Part shown: piece by piece, positions 54,794-64,000 of the stretch | How positions within the stretch are numbered: the stretch's first letter is position 1 | Layout of the letters: each line of letters starts with the position of its first letter | Position numbers and translations under genes: made by a program | Notes under the pieces: generated by a model | What the model saw: the letters and a program-made list of their open reading frames with translations, nothing else | Database searches by the model: none | What the model was told of the DNA's origin: nothing | Source of the DNA: Gymnopus androsaceus JB14 | Taxonomy: Eukaryota; Basidiomycota; Agaricomycetes; Agaricales; Omphalotaceae | Length of the DNA: 64,000 bases | NCBI GenBank assembly: GCA_009733575.1 | Contig: ML769399.1 | Span: 284,653 to 348,652, forward strand | Direction: 5' to 3'

Positions 54794-55144
54794 TGGGCAT
54801 TGTGGCATTGTGTGTGTTATTTGGTTACAAATTTCCTTATTTGGCTCTATGTTCTTATTTGGTTGTTTATTTGTCAACGGACTGTTTTTGTAGTATATAA
54901 GGCTCGGTTCGTCGATTCGTCACTTTCCTCAGTTCCATCATCTTGACTGAGGGTAAGTGACTATATTTACCATTTCTACATATTTATTGACAATACCTAT
55001 AGCCCTTGTTGTACTCACGAAGTCTATAGGTAATATAAAGAGTTCCATCATCTTGACTGAGGCCCTTGTTGTACTCACGAAGTCTATAGGAAATTCACAA
55101 GAGTCCCAGTGAATACCTAAAATGTCCAGTAAATGGTCATACAG
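54781..55144 (+). repeat. Copia 3' LTR (R/U5 partly duplicated)
   Basis: It starts TGTTAAATGTTGATGGG right after the polypurine tract. A TATA box (TATATAA) lies at 54894-54900, so the R region should begin soon after. Downstream, a leader segment is present twice (54931-55030 and 55041-55090), the first with a 50-nt intron-like insert. The distal end is obscured by a foldback element at 55145. Confidence 0.7.
54953..55002 (+). other. 50-nt intron-like segment in the LTR leader
   Basis: It starts GTAAGT and ends CCTATAG, with a branch-point-like TTATTGAC in between. The identical flanks (TTGACTGAGG and CCCTTGTTGTACTC) occur directly joined at 55051-55076 in the second copy. Confidence 0.8.
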
Positions 55145-55510
55145 CATCAGCAAAAACTGTTTTGGGCCCAGGAGGATCTAAGGTCACCTAGTCCTCTTAG
55201 GCAACCTGAGACATCCTAGTTGGCCTAGGAAAAAGGGTAAAACTTTGGACACCTCAGGTATCCTAGTCATCCTGGGATGTCCTGGGGCATCCTGGGGTAT
55301 CCTGGGGCATCCTGAGGCATCCTGGGATGGAACCTTTATCCTAGGATGCCTCAGGATGCCCCAGGATCTCCCAGGACACCTAGGATGACTAGGATACCTG
55401 AGGTGTCCAAAGTTTTACCCTTTTTCCTGGGCCAACTAGGATGCCTCAGGTTGCCTAAGAGGACTAGGTGACCTTAGATCCTCCTGGGCCCAAAACAGTT
55501 TTCTCTGATG
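55145..55510. mobile_element. Foldback element, subfamily B, second copy
   Basis: The ends are CATCAGCAAAAACTGTTTTG and its inverted copy CAGTTTTCTCTGATG, with the same GGGCCCAGGAGGATC arms and decamer centre as 10365-10759. The centre is slightly shorter here, with fewer decamers. It sits at the far end of the copia LTR. Confidence 0.85.
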
Positions 55511-56102
55511 AGCTCATACCAGTGACAAACAGATTAAACAGACATACACTGATCTGAATTGCAACTGAGTTGATAATAATGCAACTTTTGCAAGTTTGAT
55601 GATGGAAGCTTAGCAGGCCTAGGAGGCCTAGGATACCTGAGGTGTCCAAAGTTTTTGCATTATTCCTAGGTGGCTTAGGCTGCCTAAGTGACCTGGGTTC
55701 ATCCTGGCCCCAGACCATTTTTCCTGATGTTATACCTGCCTATAACTCACAAATTTAAATGAGTAAGTACATGTCTTATATTAAAATGGCATAGGTATCA
55801 CTACAAACACGCTGAAAGTGCAAAAAAATCTGCTTGAATGAAATATTAATTGATTTGCTAATTTTCATGTAAAAAATCATTTATGAGTGAAATTTTGAGC
55901 AAAAAATAATCATTCAGTTGAGCTATCTATCTTAATGAAAATATACCTATCAGTTGAGCTGCTTGAGCATTCAGTTAAAACTGAAAAAAAAGACTAAAAT
56001 AATAATTAAAAAAAGATATGCGGAATGTCAGGAAAGCTAATAGTAAAATTTCGGCATGGCACCTGCTGAGTCATCATGTGAAATTTACTAAGCACCCTTA
56101 AT
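55511..56102. other. AT-rich segment with a half foldback element
   Basis: No gene seen. Apart from the half foldback (55612-55729), it is AT-rich sequence with short A runs. Confidence 0.5.
55612..55729. repeat. Half foldback element, subfamily A
   Basis: Matches the right arm of 6715-7031 (CTAGGATACCTGAGGTGTCC through CAGACCATTTTTCCTGATG) with a few changes. The left arm is missing. Confidence 0.75.
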
Positions 56103-56105
56103 TAA

Positions 56106-56129
56106 GGTAGGTAGGTAGGTAGGTAGGTA
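56106..56129 (-). repeat. (GGTA)n tail of the second LINE
   Basis: Six GGTA units on the plus strand (TACC on the element strand). Simple-repeat tails are known for several LINE clades. It marks the 3' end of the element. Confidence 0.7.
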
Positions 56130-57879
56130 AACCGGCGCGGTCCCATTGAGAAACAGCCGGGTTCCACGCTACACGCATAGCGCCTGTATGTATGCCGTGG
56201 GCACCTTGTGCTCCCGCCGTTGTGGCAGATAATCGAGGCTCCTACTTCAGGCAGCACCGACTACCCGGCTCGCGATGTTTGCACTTGGCACAAAGGCAAC
56301 CAGTGCATTTAGTGTAAGCTTCGTTCCAACAAGTAGTTAAACTTGGTTTTCCGATGTCTACACTAGACACAAAGGAAACCCCGAAGGTTAGGCGCAATTT
56401 TAGTTAAAGCCCAAGGCACAGCGAGATCAAGGAATGAGGCACCCATATAATTAATTTCCGATACGTAAAGGTTCATACAGTTCTGCCGCAGGAATCCAGG
56501 CTTCCTTGTCTGCAAAGATATTCAGTACATCATATACAAATTTTGCCAGTATAGGTAGCGTCCGATTTCTGAATAGAATCATTTGCAAGAACTCCATGGA
56601 GGATACAGAGTCGTAGCACGTCCTTAGAGAAGGACAAATGACAAACATATCCTCTAGGAAGCGGTGGCAAAGATAGTTAAGAGTACTGCTCCCTTCACAG
56701 GTAAGTAAAGCATGGCACTCGTCTTCAATCCCTGTTTGGCAGAAGCAACATAACCTCCAATTGCGCGGAATCAGGGGGCGGTACCGTTCTGCATAACGAA
56801 GGCGTTCTATGGACAATGCGTGGCAGGACATGATCAAGCATGTAAAAGCATGGAGATGTTTTGGCACAGTGATAGCTGTAAGGTATGGCCTTAACGTCAA
56901 TATGGGAATGCTCCGTTGCTGGTGGTCTTGGTCGTTGAATTCCACTCTATTACGCAGGAAGTGGGTGCGAACGTGAGTCTGCAGTGATGAATGAACGGAA
57001 GCTTCACAGGATTTCAGAACATCCTCCGTGAGCTTGATGATTCGTTCGGGATCACGCAAGTCTGTTGTTGAGCACGCCACAGGGAAGGGGAGGTGATAGA
57101 GCACATTGACCAGATCGTTAATCCAGTTTGCATAGCCACAGTTTGATAGCAAGAACGCATTTTCGAGAGCAGCGTTTGCAAGATGTGCCTGGGGTAGTCC
57201 TAGGACATAGTGAAGGAAGCCCAGGGCCAACGTAATCCTGCAGTACCTGATGGGCAACAGACCGGTCTCAGAGAAAAGGATGACTAGGATTGACCTCCTG
57301 TGCAGACCAAGCAGTCTGCGAAGGAATAGATGTTGGATGCCCTCAAGATCTTCCCAACAGCGTGAGGTCAATGTCGAGAACCACTTCACATCCGAATGTG
57401 AGATGAGGGTCAACTCGTGCCATGTACAGGTCAATGCCATCCTTAGCGGGGATGCAGCCTATCAACGGTTCTAAACCGAACGTAGCCTGCGTGACATTCC
57501 TTGCTTTGCCTGCTTTCACCTTGTAGAGTCCACCCAGTACGTAGCACTCAGTCGATTTGAATAGGACACCCACATACTTGTAGCAGTCGGTTAGGCCAAT
57601 TGGTACACCATCCACAGTGAAAACCGGGACAGTACCCGAGAATCGCCCAAACAACATCCACTTAGTCTTCTTCACACTAATGGTCATGGAATTACATTGG
57701 CACCAGCGGAAGAAACAGTCGAGTTTCAGTTGTAAACCTTCGGGGGATGTAGACCAGATAGCTACGTCATCGGCCTGTTCGACATGCGAGATCCGTCTTC
57801 CCTTTAGGACGATGTCGTCTTTGTGGTCTGGAATGTTGAGGTCTGCAAAGTAGATATTCCACAACATTGGGGATAGGGT

Positions 57880-59704
57880 TGATGAGTTAGCTTTGTGCTG
57901 GGTATGAAAACCAACCAAACAACAATCACCCCAATCAGATATAATCCAAAAGGTTTAATTTAATGCGAGGAAGGAGGTTGTCGAAGGTTCCCTCGACTAC
58001 TAATTGATTCGAAGAGAAAAGCACTTGACAGTTGACACAGATAGTGCGCAATGAACAAGGTTTTATATTTGGAGGGAGGTTTTGAAAAGCCAACTAACGT
58101 ACAACGACGCGCTGAACTGATCGAGGGGAAAGCAAACACCAAAGCACGGGTCAAGTACGCCGACTCAACAAACGACTTTGTATATCCGCAGTGAAACACC
58201 AAAGCATGGGCCAAGTACGCCGACTCAACAAATGACTTTGCATATCTCGGGAGCCTTTACATTGCCGCGCAATGATACTCCAACTCTCAGGGATTCCCAC
58301 GAGTTACCTAACAAGCTTATACGACCACCGCACAAGTCACTCGAGTAGGCGTTTTTAACACACTCAGCGAAGAGCGGGCAAGGGGTAGAATCTGTTGGTA
58401 AAGCTAGGTAACACTCCGAGAAGCTTCCTCCCTAAAACTAGACCAAGCCGACAGTTGGGTCCAAGACCTTTCCTAATCAACAACAGGCTCGTCGAGGTGT
58501 GCACGTTAGGCTCCACCTGCGGTCCTAAGACTGATGTGACCTCTCTTCGAGATGAAAACCAGGAATGCTTGACTTAATAGCCGGGAAGTAGAATGAACAG
58601 CCTCAGTATTATCGAGGTTACAAGAAGGCCACCCGTTTCAAAGGTTGTAGAGGACGATGCAGACACGTCTGAGTGTGTATGAATCACTACAGGTCCTAAG
58701 ATAGAACTGCATTTCAGGTATCAAGTCTAACTTGTCATTCCGAGATAGAATAGCTACCCTTATATACTGAGCGAGATATATGAAAATAGGAAAATGAGAG
58801 AAACTGAGCGAGATAGGATGAAACAGAGTAAGTAAAATAGAAAAGATAAATAATGTCCATATATGCGTGTATACTATGGTTTTGCCTCGACGTTTTCCTG
58901 CCTCGTTTGTTTGTCTTCCTCGATTGGGTCGACTTTTGGGATTTTGGTCTGAATCGACTCAAGTCATTTGCCTTTTTACAAGGCTCGCCAGTTCCTTTAG
59001 CAGAACAGCCCTCAGAAGTATTTCTATGTTTTTCCTTGCCAATGGGAGACTGGTTATTATCCCTAGTTCCGCGTGGTCTCGAGTCTAGATGCCTGGTAGC
59101 ATATGGATCTCGGTGAAACGCTGAGGCTCGGATAGAAATACTCCTTGGTCCTTCCGTGCTCTAGAAGTAGCTACAGCAAGTGGGTCATGTGGCCGCATTG
59201 GAGGACTGCCGCGGCTATATGCCTGGGCGCTTTCCAGCGAGCGTCAACTTTGAGGGCACCCATTAGGGTACTTCCCCATCTCGGTCCACCTTGCTTCGTT
59301 TAATAAACTTGAGTGTCGTTTAGACTCCTCGGTGAGCTGATCGCGGAAGCAATGCCTCGTTAAGACTTTGATCCCTTGGGTATATCCTTCGATGACCTAG
59401 CCTAGTATAACTGGTATGTGGGCTTGTTTATCTGCCTCGGTCAGCAACTTGTTATCCAACAAGCTTGCCTCGCTACACCATACCGTGCATAGGACTTTGA
59501 TCGAGGCGCATTCACAAAGTTAAGTATGGTACCATTGCGCGTACCGTTACTCTGCAACCTCTTGGGTAGAATAGGTCCTCGGTAGATTTTAACTATCAGC
59601 TTGGGCTCACTATAGTTCTCTTATTGACCGTGTTTGGTTACTAACAGAACCTAGGATTATTGGTTCTGCGCAGTTCTAGCTTTAGCCAAAAAATCGGTGT
59701 ATCA
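57880..59704. mobile_element. 1.8-kb LTR-like insertion in the second LINE
   Basis: The insert begins TGATGAGTTAGC and ends GGTGTATCA (TG...CA), and is flanked by GGGT on both sides (57876-57879 and 59705-59708). Without it, the LINE frame joins cleanly as GVLTGDTL-SPMLWN. No coding frame of interest is present, so it is best explained as a large solo LTR. A 60-bp tandem duplication lies inside (58135-58194, 58195-58250). Confidence 0.7.
58135..58250. repeat. 60-bp tandem duplication
   Basis: Two copies starting AAACACCAAAGCA and sharing AGTACGCCGACTCAACAAA. Over the aligned part they differ at four or so sites, all C/T transitions. They diverge in the last few bases. Confidence 0.8.
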
Positions 59705-62559
59705 GGGTATCCCCCGTGAGGACGCCAACGAGGCTACGAAAAGACTCGGAGACCTCGGAACTATGTTTGACAACGTATGACATACGTGCATAGAGCATAC
59801 GGAGCCAGTCAAACAGAGGGCCTGATATACCACAACGCCACAATTTTAGCCAAAGAGTCGGTAGGTCTGTGGATGGAAAAGCGTTCTTGAGGTCAATGAA
59901 GGCAACATAAAGAGGTTTCCCGTTAGCTCGCACCTCATCAATTGAGCATCTAGTGTATGGACCCGCGTCAGTCTTGGTAGCCTCTGTGGTACTGGACAGG
60001 ATGTACCTGAGGATGAATGAATTGTTGTGAGTTCTATATTTTTCACGAAAGCCATTTTGGGAGTCAGGAAGGAAGCTAGCTGACTCGGCCATTCATGCAC
60101 GCACTTGTCAATGATGAGCGTTAGCATTTTCAATAAGCATGATTCAAGTCCGATAAGCCTATAGTTGTCGGGCTCCTTGGCATTTAGACCCACTTTAAGT
60201 ATACCAATAAGAACAGTAGTGAACCAATGCTGTGGCGCATTGAGGTCAAAAATGCACCGGTTAAAGAGCCCGGCAAGAACAGAGTTAGGGATAGCCATGA
60301 TGTGGTCGTAGGATACTGCGTCAACACCCCTCGCCCCTTTTGAGTGGCGCTTCCGGATGTGTTTTTTGGCTAGAGCAACATCTTGCTCAGTAACCTCTCT
60401 GGGGAAGAAATGTTCCTCGGACGCATCCAACATTCTACCAGGGATTGATCTAGAGAGTGCCCTGTTCAGAGCGCGAACATTTTCATCGAAGTGAGTGGGT
60501 GGTTCCGGCAAGGGATTAAGTCTCTGGCTGAAAATTTCCTGGAGCTGAGACGCAGAAACCTGTTGAGGGTGCAATTTAGAGTCGGACCAGTCTCGTATGC
60601 ACCTCCAGAATGCCAGAGGTGAATCAGCATCCAACAGCTTTTGAAGATTTTTCTGCTTCTGCATATGTTCTCTGGCCCTACCGCAATGAGCACCTCCATC
60701 ATCCTCATCTCTGTCAGGGTCGTAAACCACCGCGCCAGGTGCAACTTTCTTTTTTGACATAAGAGATAGTGATTTCTCGGGTAGGGAAGTGACAACCTTA
60801 GGACTCAGTATAGGTGAAGGTAAGACGTGGCAGGAGTTGAACGACGTGGAAGGCAGGGACAACTCACATGTCCATGCAATAGGTCGCGATGTTGAGAGCG
60901 TATCGCGTACCATAACGCACACCGATTTGTGACGCCCATTTGACATGTCAGAGATTAGCCTGAACTCCACCGGTGCCACACGATTCTTGAGAAACGCAAC
61001 CGCCACCTGGAGCAGGTCTGCGTTCGCGCAATCCCATGCAACTTCTGCGTTGTGTGCAGCCCAGTAGCATAGGGACCGGATGAGGTATTCTGATACACAA
61101 TAGACGCACAGTCTTTTTGTAGCCATTTTCTGCGATGATTTTAGCGCAGCAATGACAGCGTAGAGGAACATGCGGTTGAAAGTGACCTTATTGTCACTGC
61201 TTAGTGTGTGGCTTTCGTTATCTGGTGAGTTTTCCCCCCAGAAAACAGCAAAGGCCCCGATAGCAAGGCCATTCGCAGGGCGTTTGACAGCAAATGCAAG
61301 ATGGACCGTGATAGGAGCGTCATCGAAATATACCTGGCCATATAGACATTGAATGTTCTTTTCGGTATCCAGCTCTGTGTGTAGGGCTTCTTCTAGATCA
61401 TGCTCCAGCGCGGTGAGAGGTCGATGAACAAAGTTATAAAGGCTGTTGGAGGTGCTAGCAGGTGCAGTTGATGATGTCTCAGTGCATGGGATAGTGAATG
61501 GTAAGGTGAGTTGTAGGGAAGCATGGTCGGATAGCTGCGATTTGACGATTGACAAACATCCGTCCCTCAGAAGCGGGAGTGCCGATGTAGAAACAAGCAC
61601 ATAGTTGATCACAGATGATCCATTCAATTGGAAGGAAGTGAGCTTTCCGGGCGAGGACGACTCGTAAGATGTGCCGTTAATAATATCTAGTCTGTTTTCC
61701 TTGCATAGATCTCTAATCCATGAACCACGGGAGTTGGTTTTAGGGTCGCTCGATGAACGCACGGGGCTACCATTGCAAGTTACCCAAGAACCAGTTCTAC
61801 CATTCAGATCACCCATGACGACCAGCGGTTTAGTTGACGCCAACGCAACTGCAATAATACCCGCCAGCCTATCCTTAGGGTCAACCTCGGACCAATCCAT
61901 CCAGTAAGAACCAGATGGTAGGAGATAAGTACCAACGATACGAAAGTCGGGGGTGTCGATGACAATAGTTTCGACATCTGAAAGCTCGCAGCAGTAGGAA
62001 ATTGGCAGGCCTGATTTGTACAGTACTGCCACGCCTCCCCAGACACGTTGTAAGCTAGCGCGGTCAGGACGAGGACGAGATATGATATCAAAACCTTTCG
62101 GCAGCAGTAGCAAATTTTCCTGGTCAGGTCGCAGCCATGTTTCTTGTAGGACGATAATGTCGAAGTGTCGTATCGCTTCCAAGAATTCAGGGTCACGAAG
62201 TTTAAGCAGCAGGTTTCCGTGTATATTCCATGCAATAATAAACAGTCTAATCGAGAGGATAATAAGAGGAAGAGAAAAAAGAGCAAGATAAGTACGAAGT
62301 TCTAAAGTATGGAGAGCGTAAATGCTCACTTAGAACGACCAGTAGGACTAGTAGAGGCGTCGGTACAAATATTATCATATGAGGCAGAGAAACAACTAGA
62401 AAGTAGAAAGTATTAACTGTAAGCCCCGACTGTTGGCCCAAAGCAGTTTTTCTTACCATCCTCCTGAAGAGCCATTACCTCCTTGAGCCGGCCCGAAACC
62501 TGGAGCTCTAAGCGTGCAGTAATACACGCGGACCGTGAAAGAACAATGAACTTCAATGG

Positions 62560-63200
62560 CGGCCAGCACTCTTCTTACTCACCTCCAGTGGTCCTCAGTG
62601 GAATCCACTGCTGCGAAACTTTGATATCAAACAAACGGTGAAAGCCAGTGAAAGCCAGTGGCTTTCGCCGTTTGTTAGTTTTTCCACTATACATTAATCT
62701 CAATATTCAAAAGACTACGGCAAAGAAGGCGTAACAGCAGAAAGTTTACATTGTAGAATATAGAAAGTCATCAGTATTTACCTTTCCTGCGCTCAAAATT
62801 CCAATAAAAACCATCAACCCTCAACTGAAGAATGAGCGGAAAGACAGTGAAAGTCAATGAAAGTCACTACCTATAATGGGCGAAATCATCAAACTTGAGC
62901 TGCCATAGCAGGTGAAAGTCAGTGAGAGTCAATGGAGAAGTGGACAATATTCACCTATAATGAGCGAGAACCTCAATGGTCTCCATTGAGCTGGTTGTGC
63001 CATAGAAGCTAAAAGTCAGCAAAAGTCAATGGAAAAACAATGATGTTCACCTCCAGGAACTAACAATGTCAATGACTTTCACTGAAGTCAGCCAGCTATA
63101 GGATCCAAAACTCAGCGGAAGTCAATGGAACTTCAATGGCTTTCATGCCAAAAGTCAATGGAAAAATAATGATGTTTCTCGCTTACAATAAGCAACAACA
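62560..63200. repeat. Degenerate tandem array with GTCAATGG motif
   Basis: GAAAGTCA(A/G)TG-type motifs recur near 62847, 62911, 63010, 63116 and 63149, together with TATAATGAGCGA-like and GCCATAG motifs, giving a loose repeat period of about 90-120 bp. The copies are heavily diverged. Confidence 0.6.
62631..62675. repeat. 17-bp hairpin
   Basis: ACAAACGGTGAAAGCCA (62631-62647) pairs with TGGCTTTCGCCGTTTGT (62659-62675) with one T/C mismatch and an 11-nt loop. Confidence 0.8.
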
Positions 63201-63460
63201 ATGATGGCTTGCATTGTCGTTGGCCTGCAGGCTGCAGTATGAGGCAAAAGCCAGCAGAGAACCAACGTCTACCTGTTCAGATGGGAAAAATAAAAGCGCG
63301 AAGGGTCAATTGCAAGTTGGGCAGTGCATGGGGAAGTATGGCAGCGGCGGGAACCGGTACATGTGCATTCAGGATGAAGATGCGACAGTGGATGCTGAGG
63401 CAGCAGTAGAGCGAGCGGTTTGATCTTGTTTTACAGAGGATAAGTTAGATGTGTCCACAT

Positions 63461-63667
63461 ATCTAGAAGAATAACATACCCTGCTTGACATTGCTTTCTC
63501 CGGTCTCCCTCATTCCCTATCCTTTCTCTCTCGCCTGCTTTCCCCTTTTCTGCAGCAGAAGTGACTGTCGATCCATTGGATTCGGATGCATTTTGTGCTC
63601 CGGCGAGAACGTGGATTTGATGATGGAGGGCTTGGATTTGTGGGCTAGCTAGATGAGTTGTTGACAA
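63461..63667 (-). CDS. Possible first exon of a host gene
   Basis: A minus-strand frame starts MSTTHLASPQIQALHHQIHVLAGAQ and runs through NASESNGSTV and AAEKGKAGERER to a plausible donor (GCAGG/GTATGT). It looks like a real N-terminus, but no second exon could be found; the repeat array and LINE lie downstream and may sit in its intron. The family is not recognised. Confidence 0.35.
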
Positions 63668-64000
63668 GGTTATAAACCACTGTATAGTTCACAATGCTCG
63701 GAAAGCTTTGCTAATATGAGTTTAGTATGAAATGGAGGGGAATTGACATGGAAAGAAGCACACGTGGAAGAAGAGAAGGAGTAGGATGATTGTTAAACCA
63801 GTGAAATGCCTCGGCTGCTACTGGTCTCCATCTCGGAGCTGGTACTCGGAATCCATGAGAAGAAAGCTTGCATTGAAGAAAAACGTCGGGAGCAAACGGG
63901 GAAGATCACGATTACCAAACACAAAACGACTCGAAGAAAAACCATTTCATTGCCCGACGATTCCCGACAGAAAAACAGTGATGATCAACGTTTGAGGCAA
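63668..64000. other. Right edge of the window
   Basis: No gene is supported. A 69-codon frame runs to the edge (63786-63995) without a recognised motif. This may be the promoter side of the possible minus-strand gene. Confidence 0.4.

Larger units (their letters stand above)
56451..62329 (-). pseudogene. LINE ORF2: endonuclease, RNase H-like, RT, disrupted
   Basis: From the 5' side (62329): endonuclease motifs FIIAWNIHGN, VLQETWL, VVMGDLNGRTGSW and SQLSDHASLQ. Next an RNase H-like region (about 60880-61340: GAFAVFWGEN, VTFNRMFLYAVIAAL, CVYCVSEYLIRSL). RT follows (KGARGVDAVSYDH, DNYRLIGLES), continuing after a 1-nt frameshift (DSQNGFREKYRTHNN, VAFIDLKNAFPSTD, GVLTGDTL). The insertion separates GDTL from SPMLWNIYFADL, then HVEQADDVAIWS (motif C, ADD). 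A second frameshift lies near 57350. The end holds LRRLLGLHRRS and the zinc knuckle CCFCQTGIEDECHALLTC, stopping at 56451. The usual RNase H acidic residues are not evident in the internal domain. Confidence 0.8.
56103..62459 (-). mobile_element. Second LINE, minus strand, interrupted
   Basis: A non-LTR retrotransposon reading right to left: endonuclease, an RNase H-like domain, reverse transcriptase and a zinc knuckle. It ends in a (CCTA)n tail (GGTA repeats at about 56106-56129 on the plus strand) instead of poly-A. No ORF1 was found at the 5' side. The copy is inactive: two frameshifts (near 60090 and 57350) and a 1.8-kb insertion (57880-59704) split the RT. Confidence 0.8.
62460..63460. 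other. Repeat-rich flank upstream of the second LINE
   Basis: No gene is supported on either strand. It contains a hairpin (62631-62675) and a degenerate tandem array (62560-63200) in which AAAGTCAATGG recurs. It may be 5' sequence of the LINE or an intron of a host gene on the minus strand. Confidence 0.5.

Noticed and set aside
55145..55510. Target-site duplication TCATAC around the foldback
   Set aside because: TCATAC occurs on both sides but at different offsets, and no other copy shows a matching duplication, so I do not claim one.
59682..59860. Similarity between the insertion end (AGCCAAAAAATCGGT) and LINE sequence near 59845 (AGCCAAAGAGTCGGT)
   Set aside because: Considered as insertion-site homology, but the GGGT duplication and the restored LINE frame explain the boundary without it.
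1..64000. CRISPR arrays, operons, ribosome binding sites, origins of replication
   Set aside because: The sequence is eukaryotic (short spliceosomal introns, no polycistronic layout). No regularly spaced repeats of CRISPR form were seen.
1..64000. tRNA and rRNA genes
   Set aside because: I looked for cloverleaf A/B-box pairs and rRNA-like stretches by eye and found none I could support. A tRNAscan-type search would be needed to exclude them.

Overview
This looks like a piece of a basidiomycete fungal nuclear genome, most likely an agaricomycete. The evidence is very short introns (about 47-60 nt), many small exons, no operons, and gene families typical of that group: a seven-helix DUF6534-type protein, a CYP64-like P450, a siderophore-type transporter, a RING-IBR-RING (RBR) ligase and a giant GTPase/von Willebrand A (vWA) protein. 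The species cannot be told from the sequence alone.

Layout. 1-7.1 kb is gene-poor, with a decayed MSH6-like fragment, one spliced coiled-coil gene of unknown function and foldback repeats. 7.1-19.7 kb is a nested transposon: a DIRS-type tyrosine-recombinase retroelement whose first ORF is split by a Tad1-type LINE, which itself carries a foldback element at its ORF1/ORF2 junction. 19.7-40 kb is the host-gene block: an uncertain minus-strand gene, Xaa-Pro dipeptidase and exosome subunit RRP42 (head to head, 44 bp apart), two disordered-protein genes, a MYND zinc-finger protein, a cytochrome P450, a DUF6534 membrane protein, a siderophore/MFS transporter and a small stress-type protein. 40.7-52.5 kb holds a divergent pair: a roughly 9-kb gene for a giant GTPase/Cys-rich/vWA protein and, 472 bp away, an RBR E3 ligase with an N-terminal cysteine-peptidase-like domain. 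52.6-64 kb returns to repeats: a pseudogene with C-to-T type stops, an integrase-family relic, a copia end with its LTR, more foldback elements, and a second LINE on the minus strand broken by a 1.8-kb LTR-like insertion.

Most notable signals: (1) a copia LTR leader with two tandem copies, one holding a 50-nt GT...AG segment and the other lacking exactly that segment, as if an unspliced and a spliced copy were joined; (2) the divergent GTPase-vWA / peptidase-RBR pair, a plausible ubiquitin or innate-defence-like module, with a 1-nt frameshift in the GTPase domain; (3) an unusually high share of GC-AG introns (six found in four of the hand-built genes); (4) foldback elements with internal decamer arrays; and (5) nested insertions with premature stops that all fit C-to-T change. 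Exon models were built by hand from splice signals, reading frame and recalled family conservation. No alignment or RNA evidence was available.
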